DNA from: Acidobacteriota bacterium
GTDB taxonomy: Bacteria > Acidobacteriota > Blastocatellia > Pyrinomonadales > Pyrinomonadaceae
Length of the DNA stretch: 64,000 bases
Assembly (NCBI GenBank): GCA_019239425.1
Contig: JAFAZX010000020.1
Location: forward strand, 1 to 64,000
Direction: 5' to 3'
Part shown: positions 19,064 through 29,540 of the stretch, piece by piece
How positions within the stretch are numbered: the stretch's first letter is position 1
Layout of the letters: each line of letters opens with the position of its first letter
Translations under genes and position numbers: made by a program
Notes under the pieces: model-generated
Databases searched by the model: none
What the model was told of the DNA's origin: nothing
The model's input: the letters and a program-made list of their open reading frames with translations, nothing else

Positions 19064-19272
19064 CTTGTCAGGGCACCTTTCTTTGGCTGGTGGTTAGGGC
19101 TCAAGGCGCGCAGGCGGCGCGGACGGACGGCCTGTCGCGCGTTCCGGAAAGTCTTCTAACCCCTCAAGCGTAAAAGGCGCGCGAAAGGGATCATTATTAC
19201 CGCGCCGCGGAAATATTTTTTTTCGACCCCCTTCCCCGCTTCCAAGGGAGTTGAGATAAACTCTGCTCGCCG

Positions 19273-20058
19273 ATGAGACTCAGGGACAGGACGGCCTTCA
19301 TCACGGGCGGCGGGCGCGGCATCGGCCGCGCGGTGGCGCGGGCTTTCGCGCGCGAGGGCGCGCGCGTCTTCGTCGTTGCCCGCACGTCGGCCGAAGTCGA
19401 GCGCGTGGCCGCAGAGGTTCGCGCCGAGTTCGGCGAAGAGTCGGCCGCGCACGCCGCCTGCGACGTGTCCGACCCGCGCTCGGTCGAGGCGGCCTTCGCC
19501 GCGGCGCGTGAGTTCTTCGGCGCCGGCCCCGACGTCCTCGTCAACAACGCGGGCGTCGCCGAGAGCTCCAAGTTCACGGAGACCTCGGACGAGTTCTGGC
19601 GGCGCCACCTCGACATCAACCTGACGGGCACCTTCCACTGCATGCGCGCGGCGCTGCCCTCGATGGTCGAGAAGGGCTGGGGCCGCGTCGTCAACGTCGC
19701 CTCCGTCGCGGGCAAGACGGGCGCGCCGTACGTCGCCGCCTACACCGCCTCGAAGCACGGCGTGGTCGGCTTAACGCGCTCGGTCGCGTTGGAGGTGGCG
19801 CGGACGGGCGTGACCGTCAACGCCGTCTGCCCCGGCTACGTGGACACGGAGATGACGGCGCGCGCCGTCGAGAACATACAGGCGAAGACCGGCCGCACGG
19901 CCGCCGACGCGCTCGAAGCCATCAAGCGCATGAGCCCGCAGCAACGCCTCGTCACGCCCGAGGAGGTCGCGGCCCTCGCCCTCCTCCTCGCCTCCGACGA
20001 CGGCCGCGGCATCACGGGCCAGGCGATTAACGTGGATGGCGGCACGGTGATGTTTTAA
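19273..20058 (+). CDS. Short-chain dehydrogenase/reductase (3-hydroxyacyl-CoA dehydrogenase-like)
   Basis: This is a 261-residue classical SDR. It has the NAD(P)-binding TGGGRGIGRAV, the structural NNAG, the catalytic Ser in NVASVAGKTG, the YTASK catalytic pair and the PGYVDTEM loop. It resembles the 3-hydroxybutyrate or 3-hydroxyacyl-CoA dehydrogenases used in beta-oxidation-like pathways. Its place between crotonases and RidA suggests it oxidises a 3-hydroxyacyl-CoA made by a crotonase here. The start is the ATG at 19273. The stop is followed at once by a heptamer hairpin. Confidence 0.92.
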   Translation: MRLRDRTAFITGGGRGIGRAVARAFAREGARVFVVARTSAEVERVAAEVRAEFGEESAAHAACDVSDPRSVEAAFAAAREFFGAGPDVLVNNAGVAESSKFTETSDEFWRRHLDINLTGTFHCMRAALPSMVEKGWGRVVNVASVAGKTGAPYVAAYTASKHGVVGLTRSVALEVARTGVTVNAVCPGYVDTEMTARAVENIQAKTGRTAADALEAIKRMSPQQRLVTPEEVAALALLLASDDGRGITGQAINVDGGTVMF

Positions 20059-20131
20059 GTAGGCGGTAGGCAGATGGCATTAGGCAGTCAAAGCTTATTG
20101 CCTTAACTGCCATCTGCCTTCTGCCTTCTGT
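20059..20131. repeat. GGCAGTA-heptamer hairpin between SDR and RidA genes
   Basis: The left arm gtaggcggtaggcagatggcattaggcagt starts right after the SDR stop. The right arm aactgccatctgccttctgccttctgtc ends 4 nt before the RidA ATG at 20136. The two arms have diverged somewhat at several positions. Confidence 0.85.
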
Positions 20132-20135
20132 CTTT

Positions 20136-20528
20136 ATGAAAACGATTAATCCAAAATCGCTCGGCCGGCCGCGCGGGTATTCGAACGGGCAGTTGACGCG
20201 GGAGGGGCCGCGCCTGCTCTTCGTCGCGGGCCAGATCGGTTGGGACGAGGAGCAGCGGCTCGTCAGCGAGGACTTCGTCGAGCAGTTCGACCGCGCGCTC
20301 CGCAACGTCCTCGAAGTCGTCCGCGAGGCGGGCGGCGCGCCGACCGGCGTCGCGCGGCTCGTCGTCTACGTCACCGACAAGCGCGAGTACGCCGCGCGCA
20401 CCGGTGAGCTCGGCGAGCGCTGGCGCGCCCTCATGGGGCGTCACTACCCGGCCATGGCCCTCGTCGAAGTCAAAGGCCTCCTCGAAGACGGCGCCAAGGT
20501 CGAGATCGAAGGCATCGCCGTTCTTTAG
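20136..20528 (+). CDS. RidA family protein (enamine/imine deaminase)
   Basis: This 130-residue protein has the YjgF/YER057c/UK114 fold: GYSNGQLTREGPRLLFVAGQIGWD, RALRNVLEVVREAGG, VARLVVYVTDKREYAA and HYPAMALVEVKGLLEDGAKVEIEGIAVL. RidA trimers hydrolyse reactive enamines and imines to ketones and ammonia. In 2-aminobenzoyl-CoA catabolism the reduced ring is an enamine, and RidA-like proteins accompany the known gene clusters, so removal of the amino group is a sensible role. There is no Shine-Dalgarno sequence, because the hairpin lies just upstream. The TAG stop is already part of the next repeat array. Confidence 0.9.
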   Translation: MKTINPKSLGRPRGYSNGQLTREGPRLLFVAGQIGWDEEQRLVSEDFVEQFDRALRNVLEVVREAGGAPTGVARLVVYVTDKREYAARTGELGERWRALMGRHYPAMALVEVKGLLEDGAKVEIEGIAVL

Positions 20529-20611
20529 TGATGAGTGATGAGTGATGAGTGATAAGAGAAACCGGGCCTCCCGTTCTCCTCTTATCACTCATCACTCATC
20601 ACTCATCACTC
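20526..20611. repeat. GTGATGA-heptamer hairpin between RidA and crotonase 3
   Basis: The left arm tagTGATGAGTGATGAGTGATG... starts within the RidA stop codon. The right arm is four ATCACTC units (cttatcactcatcactcatc...), ending 7 nt before the next ATG at 20619. The centre is ~30 nt. This is a fourth unit sequence for the same architecture. Confidence 0.92.
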
Positions 20612-20618
20612 AACACAT

Positions 20619-21431
20619 ATGCTTCAACCCAAATCTTTTCTCTACGAGGTGCGCGAGGGCGTGGCTTGGCTGCGCCTGAACCGGCCGGAGCGTCTGAACG
20701 CCCTGACGTTCGAGGTCTACCGGGAGCTGACCGACGCGTTCGCGGCGCTCGAACAGGAGCAAGAGGTGCGCGCGGTCGTCATCACCGGCGAGGGGCGCGC
20801 CTTCTGCTCGGGCGGCGACGTGCGCGACATCATCGGCGCTCTGCAGTCGCGCGACGCGGAAGGGCTGTTGGAGTTCACGCGCCTGACGTGCGAGCTGGTG
20901 CGCAACATCCGGCGTCTGCGCAAGCCCGTCATCGCCTCCCTGAACGGCACGACGGCCGGCGCGGGCGCCTGCATCGCGCTCGCCTCAGACCTGCGCGTCG
21001 CCTCGTCCGCGGCGCGCATCGCGTTCCTCTTCGTCAAGGTCGGACTCTCCGGCGCGGACATGGGCGCGGCGCACCTCCTGCCGCGGCTCGTCGGCCTCTC
21101 GAAAGCGACCGAGCTGCTCTACACCGGCGACTTCATCAGCGCCGAGGAGGCGCTCGCCTGCGGCCTCTACAACCGCGTGGTGCCGCCCGAACAGCTCGAA
21201 GCCGAGACACGCCAACTGGCCGAGCGGCTCGCGCGCGGCCCCTCGTTCGCGCTCGCGGTGACGAAGGAGATGGTCAACCGCGAGCTGGACATCTCCTTCG
21301 ACGCGGCGCTCGAACTCGAGGCGCAGGCGCAGGCCGTCTGCATGCAGCACCCCGACTACGGCGAAGCCTACCGCGCCTTCGTCGAGAAGCGCGAGCCGCG
21401 CTTCGGCGCCGCGCGCCGCGAGGAAGAATGA
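20619..21431 (+). CDS. Enoyl-CoA hydratase/isomerase (crotonase family) 3
   Basis: The protein has 270 residues (MLQPKSFLYEVREGVAWLRLNRPERLNAL...). Oxyanion-hole residues are in FCSGGDVRDI and TTAGAGACIALASDLRV. At the first catalytic position the Glu is replaced (AGACIALAS). The second region is VGLSGADMGAAHLLPRLVG, the GADMG form seen in crotonases of aromatic-CoA ring-cleavage and acyl-CoA degradation clusters. The substrate is unknown but is likely an unusual CoA ester. The ATGA overlap with the next gene (21428-21431) indicates coupling. Confidence 0.9.
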   Translation: MLQPKSFLYEVREGVAWLRLNRPERLNALTFEVYRELTDAFAALEQEQEVRAVVITGEGRAFCSGGDVRDIIGALQSRDAEGLLEFTRLTCELVRNIRRLRKPVIASLNGTTAGAGACIALASDLRVASSAARIAFLFVKVGLSGADMGAAHLLPRLVGLSKATELLYTGDFISAEEALACGLYNRVVPPEQLEAETRQLAERLARGPSFALAVTKEMVNRELDISFDAALELEAQAQAVCMQHPDYGEAYRAFVEKREPRFGAARREEE

Positions 21432-22081
21432 GCCGGCGGATATTCACGGCGGCGTTGCTGCTGCTCTCGCTCGCGCGAGCCGTCTCCGCGCAGGAGCCGC
21501 GGACGGCGCCGGAGCCTTCGAAGGTCTTCCGGGAGGCGCGCGCCGCCTCCGACGCCTTCGAGTTCGAGATGAACGGCTTCGCCTACCGCGTCGCCGCGAA
21601 CGGCAACGGCCGCCGGACGAAGGGCACGAAGGTACGCGGCTTCAACCTGCGGCTCGACCGGGGCGAGGCGGTCGCGCGCCTCTTCTACTCAGAGTTCGAG
21701 GGCGACCTCCTGCTCCTCCTCCACACGGAGATCGCGGGCGCCGGCTTCGGCTTCGTCACACGCCTCGAACAGCCCTCGATGCGCGGCCTCTGGCGCCAGC
21801 GCATCCCGGCCGGCGACGTGGGCCGGCCGCTGCGCGACGGGCGCGACCTCTACGTGACCGGCTTGGGGGTGGTCGGCAAAATCGACCTGCGCACGGGCGA
21901 GTACGCGTGGCTGCACGACGACCTGGAAGTTGAGCACGGCCCCGAGCCGAAGCCCCTCCACACCTTCGACGAGCCCGAACTCAGCGGCGACGAGGTTCTG
22001 TTCCGCGAGCGGCCGGTTTACAATCCGCGCAGGACGCTCGCCGTCAGCCGGAAGACCGGCAAGGTCGTCCGCGTCGAGTGA
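21428..22081 (+). CDS. Secreted protein of unknown function
   Basis: This 217-residue protein has a signal peptide (MSRRIFTAALLLLSLARAVSAQ). The mature part is strand-rich (FEFEMNGFAYRVAANGNGRRT, GFNLRLDRGEAVARLFYSEFEGDLLLLLHTE). Its C-terminal half has blade-like phrases (DGRDLYVTGLGVVGKIDLRTGEYAWLHDD), recalling one or two PQQ/WD-type propeller blades. No family is recognised. It overlaps the crotonase-3 stop by ATGA, and its own TGA overlaps the GTG start of the acyl-CoA dehydrogenase. It is therefore embedded in the operon even though its link to CoA chemistry is unclear. Confidence 0.8.
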   Translation: MSRRIFTAALLLLSLARAVSAQEPRTAPEPSKVFREARAASDAFEFEMNGFAYRVAANGNGRRTKGTKVRGFNLRLDRGEAVARLFYSEFEGDLLLLLHTEIAGAGFGFVTRLEQPSMRGLWRQRIPAGDVGRPLRDGRDLYVTGLGVVGKIDLRTGEYAWLHDDLEVEHGPEPKPLHTFDEPELSGDEVLFRERPVYNPRRTLAVSRKTGKVVRVE

Positions 22082-23271
22082 AAGACGCTAAAGGGATGCA
22101 GCGAGACCGGTTCATCGAGGAGACCCCCTTCTTCAACGAAGGGCACGCGCGCCTGGCCGCGAGCGTCTCAAACTTCGCCGCGCGCGAGGTCGAGCCGCTG
22201 GCCCACGCCGAAGAGGGGCCGGAGGCGGACGAGAACTTCCGCGCGCTCCTCTCCCTGCTCGCGCAGGCCGACCTCTTGAGCTACGCGGTCGCGCGCGGCG
22301 ACGGCACGCCGCTCGACGCGCGCGCCCTCTGCGTCGTGCGCGAGGCGCTCGCGTACCACTCGCCGCTCGCAGACCTCGCGTTCGTCATGCAGGGCCTCGG
22401 CACCTATGCCGTCTCGCTCGCCGCGCCCGAGCACGTCCGGGAGTTCTGGCTCTCCCGCGCGCGGGCGGGTAAGTCAATCGCCGCCTTCGCGCTCACGGAG
22501 CCCGAGGCCGGCTCCGACGTCTCCTCCGTCCAGACGACCGCGCGCCGCGAGAACGACTCGTACGTCATCGAGGGGCGCAAGTGCTTCATCTCGAACGCGG
22601 GGCTCGCGGACTTCTACACGGTCTTCGCGCGCACGGGCACGCGCACGGACGGCCGCGCGGAGCTTTCGGCCTTCATCGTCGGCGCGCGCATGCCCGGCTT
22701 CCGCGTCGCGGCTCGCACGGCGCTCTCGGCCGCGCACCCCATCGGCGAGCTGGAGTTCGAAGGCGTGCGCGTGCCGGCCGAAGACCGCGTCGGCGCGGAG
22801 GGGCAGGGCTTCTCTCTGGCGATGCAGACGATGGACATGTTCCGCGCCAGCGTCGGCGCCGCCGCCTGCGGGATGGCGCGCCGCGCGCTCGACGAGTCGG
22901 TCGCCTACGCCAGGGCGCGCCGCCAGTTCGGCGTGACGTTGGCCATGCACCAGCTCATCCAGGAGAAGCTGGCGGTGATGCAGACGGAACTCGACGCCGC
23001 GCGCCTGCTCGTCTACCGCGCCACGCACCTCCGAGACTCCGCGGCCGCCCCCGCTTCCACGCTCACGCGCGCCGCCAGCGAGGCCAAGTTCTACGCGACC
23101 GAGGCGGCCCAGCGCGTCGTCGACGAGGCCGTCCAGATACAGGGCGGCCGCGGGCTGGTGCGCGGCAACACCGTCGAGCGCCTCTACCGCGACGTCCGCG
23201 CCCTGCGCATCTACGAAGGCACCACCGAGATCCAAAAACTGATCATCGCGAGGGAGATGTTGAAGGAGTAG
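22078..23271 (+). CDS. Acyl-CoA dehydrogenase
   Basis: This 397-residue FAD enzyme has the two family signatures: AFALTEPEAGSDVSS (signature 1, flavin and substrate contacts) and VQIQGGRGLVRGNTVERLYRDVRALRIYEGTTEIQK (signature 2). Glu in RIYEGTTE is the catalytic base position of most family members. It introduces an alpha,beta double bond in an acyl-CoA. The GTG start at 22078 overlaps the previous stop (GTGA). An in-frame ATG at 22096 is an alternative. It probably acts on a ring-opened or alicyclic CoA ester in the aminobenzoyl-CoA route. Confidence 0.93.
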   Translation: MKDAKGMQRDRFIEETPFFNEGHARLAASVSNFAAREVEPLAHAEEGPEADENFRALLSLLAQADLLSYAVARGDGTPLDARALCVVREALAYHSPLADLAFVMQGLGTYAVSLAAPEHVREFWLSRARAGKSIAAFALTEPEAGSDVSSVQTTARRENDSYVIEGRKCFISNAGLADFYTVFARTGTRTDGRAELSAFIVGARMPGFRVAARTALSAAHPIGELEFEGVRVPAEDRVGAEGQGFSLAMQTMDMFRASVGAAACGMARRALDESVAYARARRQFGVTLAMHQLIQEKLAVMQTELDAARLLVYRATHLRDSAAAPASTLTRAASEAKFYATEAAQRVVDEAVQIQGGRGLVRGNTVERLYRDVRALRIYEGTTEIQKLIIAREMLKE

Positions 23272-23385
23272 GCAGTAGGCAGATGGCAGTAGGCAGTCGC
23301 TCCGCGTCGTGGACGTTGCAGGGTGAAATCAAAGTTCTTGTTAACATAACAATAACTGCCTGCTGCCATCTGCCTACTGCCTACT
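23269..23385. repeat. GGCAGTA-heptamer hairpin between acyl-CoA dehydrogenase and monooxygenase
   Basis: The left arm taggcagtaggcagatggcagtaggcagt starts in the TAG stop at 23269. The right arm aactgcctgctgccatctgc... ends at 23385, 7 nt before the ATG at 23393. The centre is ~60 nt and unique. No Shine-Dalgarno sequence is visible for the downstream gene. Confidence 0.92.
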
Positions 23386-23392
23386 GAATTTT

Positions 23393-24535
23393 ATGCGTAT
23401 CAACGTCATCGGCGGGGGGCCGGCGGGGCTGTACTTCGCTTTGCTGATGCGGCGGAGCGGGGTGGCGCGCGAGGCGGTGGTCTACGAGCGGAACCCGCCG
23501 GGGGCGACGTTCGGGTGGGGCGTCGTCTTCTCGGGGCGGACGCTCAGGAATCTGCGCGAGGCCGACGAGGTCTCGCACCGGCGCATCACAGAGAGCTTCG
23601 AGACCTGGGACAACGTCGACGTCCTGCTGCGCGACAGCAAGATCAGCATCCGCGGCAACGACTTCTCCGGCATCGCGCGCCTCAAACTCCTCAACATCCT
23701 GCAGGAGCGCTGCGCCGAGGTCGGCGTCGACTTGCGCTTCAACACGAAAGTCGAAGGGATCGACGCGCTGGCCCGAGACTGCGACCTGCTCGTCGCCGCC
23801 GACGGCGTGAACAGCGTCGTGCGCGAGCGCTACGCCGAAGACTTCCGGCCCGTGCTCACCGCCGGGCGCAACAAGTACATCTGGTACGGCACGCGCCGCC
23901 TCTTCCACGGGCTGACGCTCACCTTCCGCGAGGCCGCAGGCGGCGTCTTCGCAGCGCACTCGTACAAGTTCAGCGAGGGGCTGAGCACCTTCATCGTCGA
24001 GTGCGACGAGCAGACGTGGCGGCGCGCGGGGCTCGACCGCATGTCGGACGCCGAGGCGCGCGCGTACCTCGGGCGCGTCTTCGCGCAAGACCTCGCGGGC
24101 GAGGAGCTGCTCTCGAACAACTCGCGCTGGATAAACTTCCTTCTGGTGAAGAACGAACGTTGGAGCCGCGGGAACGTCGTCCTGCTCGGCGACGCGCTGC
24201 ACACGGCGCACTTCTCCATCGGCTCGGGGACGAAGCTCGCCATCGAGGACTCCATCGCGCTCTTCCGGCACTTCGCCGCCGGGGAGGAGGTGCCCGCGGC
24301 GCTCGCGGCGTTCGAGCGCGAGCGCCGCCCCGTCGTCGAGGAGTACCAGCGCGCGGCCCACGAGAGCCGCGTCTGGTTCGAGCGCGCCGCCGAGCACGTT
24401 CTGATGGAGCCGCTGCCCTTCGCCTACAGCCTCATGACGCGCAGCACGCGCGTCGACCTTGAGAGCCTTCGACGCCGCGACCCGGCCTTCATCGCCGCCT
24501 ACGAAGAGGCGGCCTCGCGCGCAGCCCGAGACTGA
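23393..24535 (+). CDS. FAD-dependent aryl-CoA monooxygenase (2-aminobenzoyl-CoA/salicylyl-CoA hydroxylase type)
   Basis: This is a 380-residue class A flavoprotein monooxygenase. It has the Rossmann motif GGGPAGLYFALLMRR, GWGVVFSGRTLRN, the DG motif LVAADGVNSVVRERYA and the GD motif VVLLGDALHTAHFSIGSGTKLAIED. The GATFGWGVVFS and HFSIGSGTKLA phrases are typical of the N-terminal domain of salicylyl-CoA 5-hydroxylase and 2-aminobenzoyl-CoA monooxygenase/reductase. In those enzymes this domain is fused to an ene-reductase. Here the protein ends after the monooxygenase domain. A separate OYE gene lies 0.6 kb downstream on the other strand. It likely hydroxylates the ring of an aromatic CoA thioester using NAD(P)H and O2. 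Confidence 0.88.
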   Translation: MRINVIGGGPAGLYFALLMRRSGVAREAVVYERNPPGATFGWGVVFSGRTLRNLREADEVSHRRITESFETWDNVDVLLRDSKISIRGNDFSGIARLKLLNILQERCAEVGVDLRFNTKVEGIDALARDCDLLVAADGVNSVVRERYAEDFRPVLTAGRNKYIWYGTRRLFHGLTLTFREAAGGVFAAHSYKFSEGLSTFIVECDEQTWRRAGLDRMSDAEARAYLGRVFAQDLAGEELLSNNSRWINFLLVKNERWSRGNVVLLGDALHTAHFSIGSGTKLAIEDSIALFRHFAAGEEVPAALAAFERERRPVVEEYQRAAHESRVWFERAAEHVLMEPLPFAYSLMTRSTRVDLESLRRRDPAFIAAYEEAASRAARD

Positions 24536-24537
24536 CC

Positions 24538-25098
24538 GTGAAGAGAGATGCCAGGACATTCGGCGCGCTCCTCTGCCTCGCGCTGCTGTCGTGCGCGGGC
24601 GGGCGCCCCGCGGCCTTCGCCCTTCAGGGCGCGTACACGCGCGACGAGTCCGTGCCGCGCGGCGCGCTGGCGGACGTGAAGGGGCTGCGGCAGGTGGCGC
24701 TGCTCGTGTCGCGCGCGCTGGTGGTGGACGCGCGCGACCCCGCGCTCGTCGCTTTGGAGGACTACCGGCGCGCGCTCGGCGGCAACGCGCCCAGGCAGCA
24801 CGACGCGGCCGCGCGCCGCGTGGCCGATAAGGTCAACAAGTACATACGCAAGTACAGGACGGCGACCGCCGTCGACGACCTCTCGGAGGCAGACCTCGTT
24901 CTCGTCTTCAAGGTGACGAGCCAGCGCCGCTCGGCCCTCCCCGAAGACCCCTTCATCTGGGGCAAGCTCTTCGTCATCGCCCTCGGCCCCGACCGCACCC
25001 CGCGCGTCGTCTGGGAATCGCAGGGCGAGGACACCAACCCCGAAGACGCCACCGGCGACTTCATCAAAGCGTTTCGGAATGCACGCGGAGAAAAGTAG
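24538..25098 (+). CDS. Probable lipoprotein or secreted protein of unknown function
   Basis: The protein has 186 residues, starts with GTG at 24538 and lies 2 nt after the monooxygenase stop. The N-terminus has a hydrophobic run ending LLSCAGG, which could be a lipobox with Cys near residue 19. The mature domain shows VKGLRQVALLVSRALV and EADLVLVFKVTSQRR plus a final WESQGEDTNPEDATGDFIKAFRNARG helix. This resembles small periplasmic proteins with an alternating alpha/beta core. The stop codon TAG is the first element of a heptamer array. No function can be assigned. Confidence 0.75.
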   Translation: MKRDARTFGALLCLALLSCAGGRPAAFALQGAYTRDESVPRGALADVKGLRQVALLVSRALVVDARDPALVALEDYRRALGGNAPRQHDAAARRVADKVNKYIRKYRTATAVDDLSEADLVLVFKVTSQRRSALPEDPFIWGKLFVIALGPDRTPRVVWESQGEDTNPEDATGDFIKAFRNARGEK

Positions 25099-25161
25099 GC
25101 AGTAGGCAGACGGCAGTAGGCAGTTGAAGAGGTCTTGTCTTAACTGCCTACTGCCGTCTGC

Positions 25162-25173
<12 letters not shown>
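25096..25173. repeat. GGCAGTA-heptamer hairpin with matched base change in both arms
   Basis: The left arm taggcagtaggcagacggca... begins in the TAG stop at 25096. The right arm aactgcctactgccgtctgcctactgcctact ends at 25173. Other copies have agatggc/gccatct, whereas this copy has agacggc/gccgtct, so pairing is kept. The right arm overlaps the convergent ene-reductase gene and supplies its last codons and stop. Confidence 0.93.
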
Positions 25174-26643
<1,470 letters not shown>

Positions 26644-26706
26644 AGGTTTCGAGGCTCGGAGTGTAACAGGCCGCGGCGGCGCGAGTCAGCTTGCGGGTTT
26701 AGTCGT

Positions 26707-26751
26707 TCTTGAGAGTGGCGGTGAACCGCCCTCCGCTCCACTTTCAAGAAA
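26707..26751. repeat. Inverted repeat in a divergent promoter gap
   Basis: Arms 26707-26719 (TTCTTGAGAGTGG) and 26739-26751 (CCACTTTCAAGAA) pair with one mismatch. The gap between the OYE start (26643, reverse) and the next start (26831, forward) is 187 bp. The element could be an operator for one or both genes, or a stray hairpin. It is not made of heptamers. Confidence 0.5.
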
Positions 26752-26830
26752 GCAGAAACCCGACCCGCCGGCCGTTCGTAAGGGGCTGGCAGGAAAGCGC
26801 GGCGCGCGCGACGGTCAGGGGATTAAGTAC

Positions 26831-27277
26831 ATGAAATGGGAAGAGTTTCTCGGTCGAATCTTCAGGGGCGGGCTGCGGCGCGTCACGCCCGGCGCGGCGG
26901 GCACGGCGCCGAAACTCGCGCGCGGCGGCGCAGACCTCTTCGCGGGGCAGGTGGCGCGCACGACCTTCCGCATCTTTAAGAACAACCTGCTCGCGCTCCC
27001 CTGGATCAAGGACGGCGAGGAGTTGTCGGCCGCGCTCGACGGCGCGCGCGCAGACCTCCTCCGCTCGCGCAACGCCTACCGCGAGAGCCTCAAGTCGCGC
27101 CGCGCCGCCGCCCGCGCCGAGGCCGACTGGCGCCGCGCCACGGAAGAGTTCCGCCGCCACGTCGCAGACCTCAACCGCCGCCTCGCCGCCTACAACCTCA
27201 AAGCCCCCTCCAACGCCTTCCGCAAGTCGCCCGTCGACGCCGACCGCGAAATCAACCACGTCCTGCGCGACGAATAA
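26831..27277 (+). CDS. DUF1992/DnaJC28-like C-terminal domain protein
   Basis: This 148-residue protein starts at 26831, with AGGGG about 9 nt upstream. The N-terminal half is basic with a possible amphipathic region (MKWEEFLGRIFRGGLRRVTPG) and FRIFKNNLLALPWIKDGEEL. The C-terminal half is a long charged helix (RSRNAYRESLKSRRAAARAEADW) followed by HVADLNRRLAAYNLKAPSNAFRKSPVDADREI. This closing motif resembles the end of DUF1992 (DnaJ homologue subfamily C member 28), where NRRIxxYNLKxPS is typical. The usual N-terminal KELPGxGKPL motif is missing. Its role is unknown. Confidence 0.65.
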   Translation: MKWEEFLGRIFRGGLRRVTPGAAGTAPKLARGGADLFAGQVARTTFRIFKNNLLALPWIKDGEELSAALDGARADLLRSRNAYRESLKSRRAAARAEADWRRATEEFRRHVADLNRRLAAYNLKAPSNAFRKSPVDADREINHVLRDE

Positions 27278-27379
27278 CGCCCGCCGAATCAGTAGCCATT
27301 CAACTTCCGCGCGGCTATACTTGAGCCGGCGTCCGCCAGCGTCAAACCCGAACAGCTTAAGAAGGGCTGAACTCAATCC

Positions 27380-27661
27380 TTGAGATTCGAGTGGGACGAC
27401 GCCAAGGCGGCCGCCAACCTGCGCAAGCACGGGGTGAGCTTCGAAGAGGCCGCCGAGGTCTTCTGCGACCCGAACGCCTCCGACGATTACGACCCGGAGC
27501 ACTCGGACGAAGAGGCGCGGTTCTTTATCATCGGCCTGTCGAGCCGGCGGATGCTCTACGTGGTCTACGCCGAACGTGCCGACGACGTGGTGCGCATCAT
27601 CTCGGCCCGGCGCGCCAGTAAGTTCGAGCGCAAAATCTATGAGCGAGAAAGAATCAGTTAG
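27380..27661 (+). CDS. brnT: BrnT-family toxin (type II toxin-antitoxin)
   Basis: This 93-residue protein opens FEWDDAKAAANLRKHGVSFEEAAEVFCDP and ends RIISARRASKFERKIYERERI, the head and tail signatures of BrnT ribonuclease toxins (E/W-D-x-K...N..KH and ISAR-A...ER..Y). The central HSDEEARFFIIGLSSRRMLYVVY matches the family core. The start is TTG at 27380, chosen because it gives the canonical N-terminus. BrnT cleaves RNA and is neutralised by a partner encoded just downstream. The next gene overlaps this one by 23 nt. Confidence 0.85.
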   Translation: MRFEWDDAKAAANLRKHGVSFEEAAEVFCDPNASDDYDPEHSDEEARFFIIGLSSRRMLYVVYAERADDVVRIISARRASKFERKIYERERIS

Positions 27662-27857
27662 GCCGTTCGTCTTCTCGGTCATCGAGGACGACGGAGAGAA
27701 CGTGACCATCGAGGTCTCGGAAGAGGATTACCGGCGCGACATCGAGGCCGGGATGAATGAGGACGAGACCCTCAAGCCGGGTCGCTACAAGTTGAAGCGC
27801 GGCGGCTTCCTCAAACGACACCCCGAGTTGAAAGACGGGATGAGGAAGCGTGCTTGA
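27639..27857 (+). CDS. Putative antitoxin partner of BrnT (not BrnA-like in sequence)
   Basis: This 72-residue protein starts at 27639 (MSEKESVRPFVFSVIEDDGENVTIEVSEEDYRRD...) and overlaps brnT by 23 nt. The N-terminal half is acidic and strand-like. The C-terminal half is basic (LKPGRYKLKRGGFLKRHPELKDGMRKRA) and could bind DNA or RNA. It lacks the ribbon-helix-helix pattern expected of BrnA. The position, overlap, size and charge split fit an antitoxin, but this is an inference from context. Confidence 0.6.
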   Translation: MSEKESVRPFVFSVIEDDGENVTIEVSEEDYRRDIEAGMNEDETLKPGRYKLKRGGFLKRHPELKDGMRKRA

Positions 27858-27895
27858 GGGCTGGATTGCAGAACTGAAGACGGAGGTTGAGGCGT

Positions 27896-29089
<1,194 letters not shown>

Positions 29090-29163
29090 TTAACCACAGA
29101 GACACAGAGGCACAGCTTGAAGAGATATCTCTTCAAGCTGTGCCTCTGTGTCTCTGTGGTTAA
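29090..29163. repeat. Perfect 74-bp palindrome (CACAGAG-type, copy 3)
   Basis: Both 37-nt halves are exact reverse complements (ttaaccacagagacacagag...), with no loop (centre GAAGAGATATCTCTTC). The arms show the ~8-nt periodicity of the family. The element begins one base after the kynU TAA and ends 3 nt before the stop of the convergent cupredoxin gene. It may serve as a bidirectional terminator-like structure. Confidence 0.95.
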
Positions 29164-29166
29164 TCT

Positions 29167-29540
29167 TCAGCGAACGATGAGTTTGCCCTTGTACATGTTC
29201 ATGCCGCAGGTGAACTCGTATTCGCCGGGCGCGCCGGGGAGGATTTCGACGGCGACCGTGTGGTTCTCGGGCAGGTGGGCGCGGCGGCCGAAGTCCGGCA
29301 GCACGACCTCCTCGCCGCAGAGCGAGGCCTCGCGCCGCGTGAAGTTGAGGCGCAGCGGCCGGCCCGATTCGACCACGATTGACGCGGGCTGGTAGCCGCC
29401 TTTGACCGTCACGTCCACCACCTGCACGCCGCCCGCGCTCGTCCCGGCCGACACCGCCTCGCCCTCCCAGAGCCAGAAGTACCAGACGATCCAAACGATG
29501 ACGCCGAAGCCGACGAGCGTGACGACGAGCTGCGTCGTGT

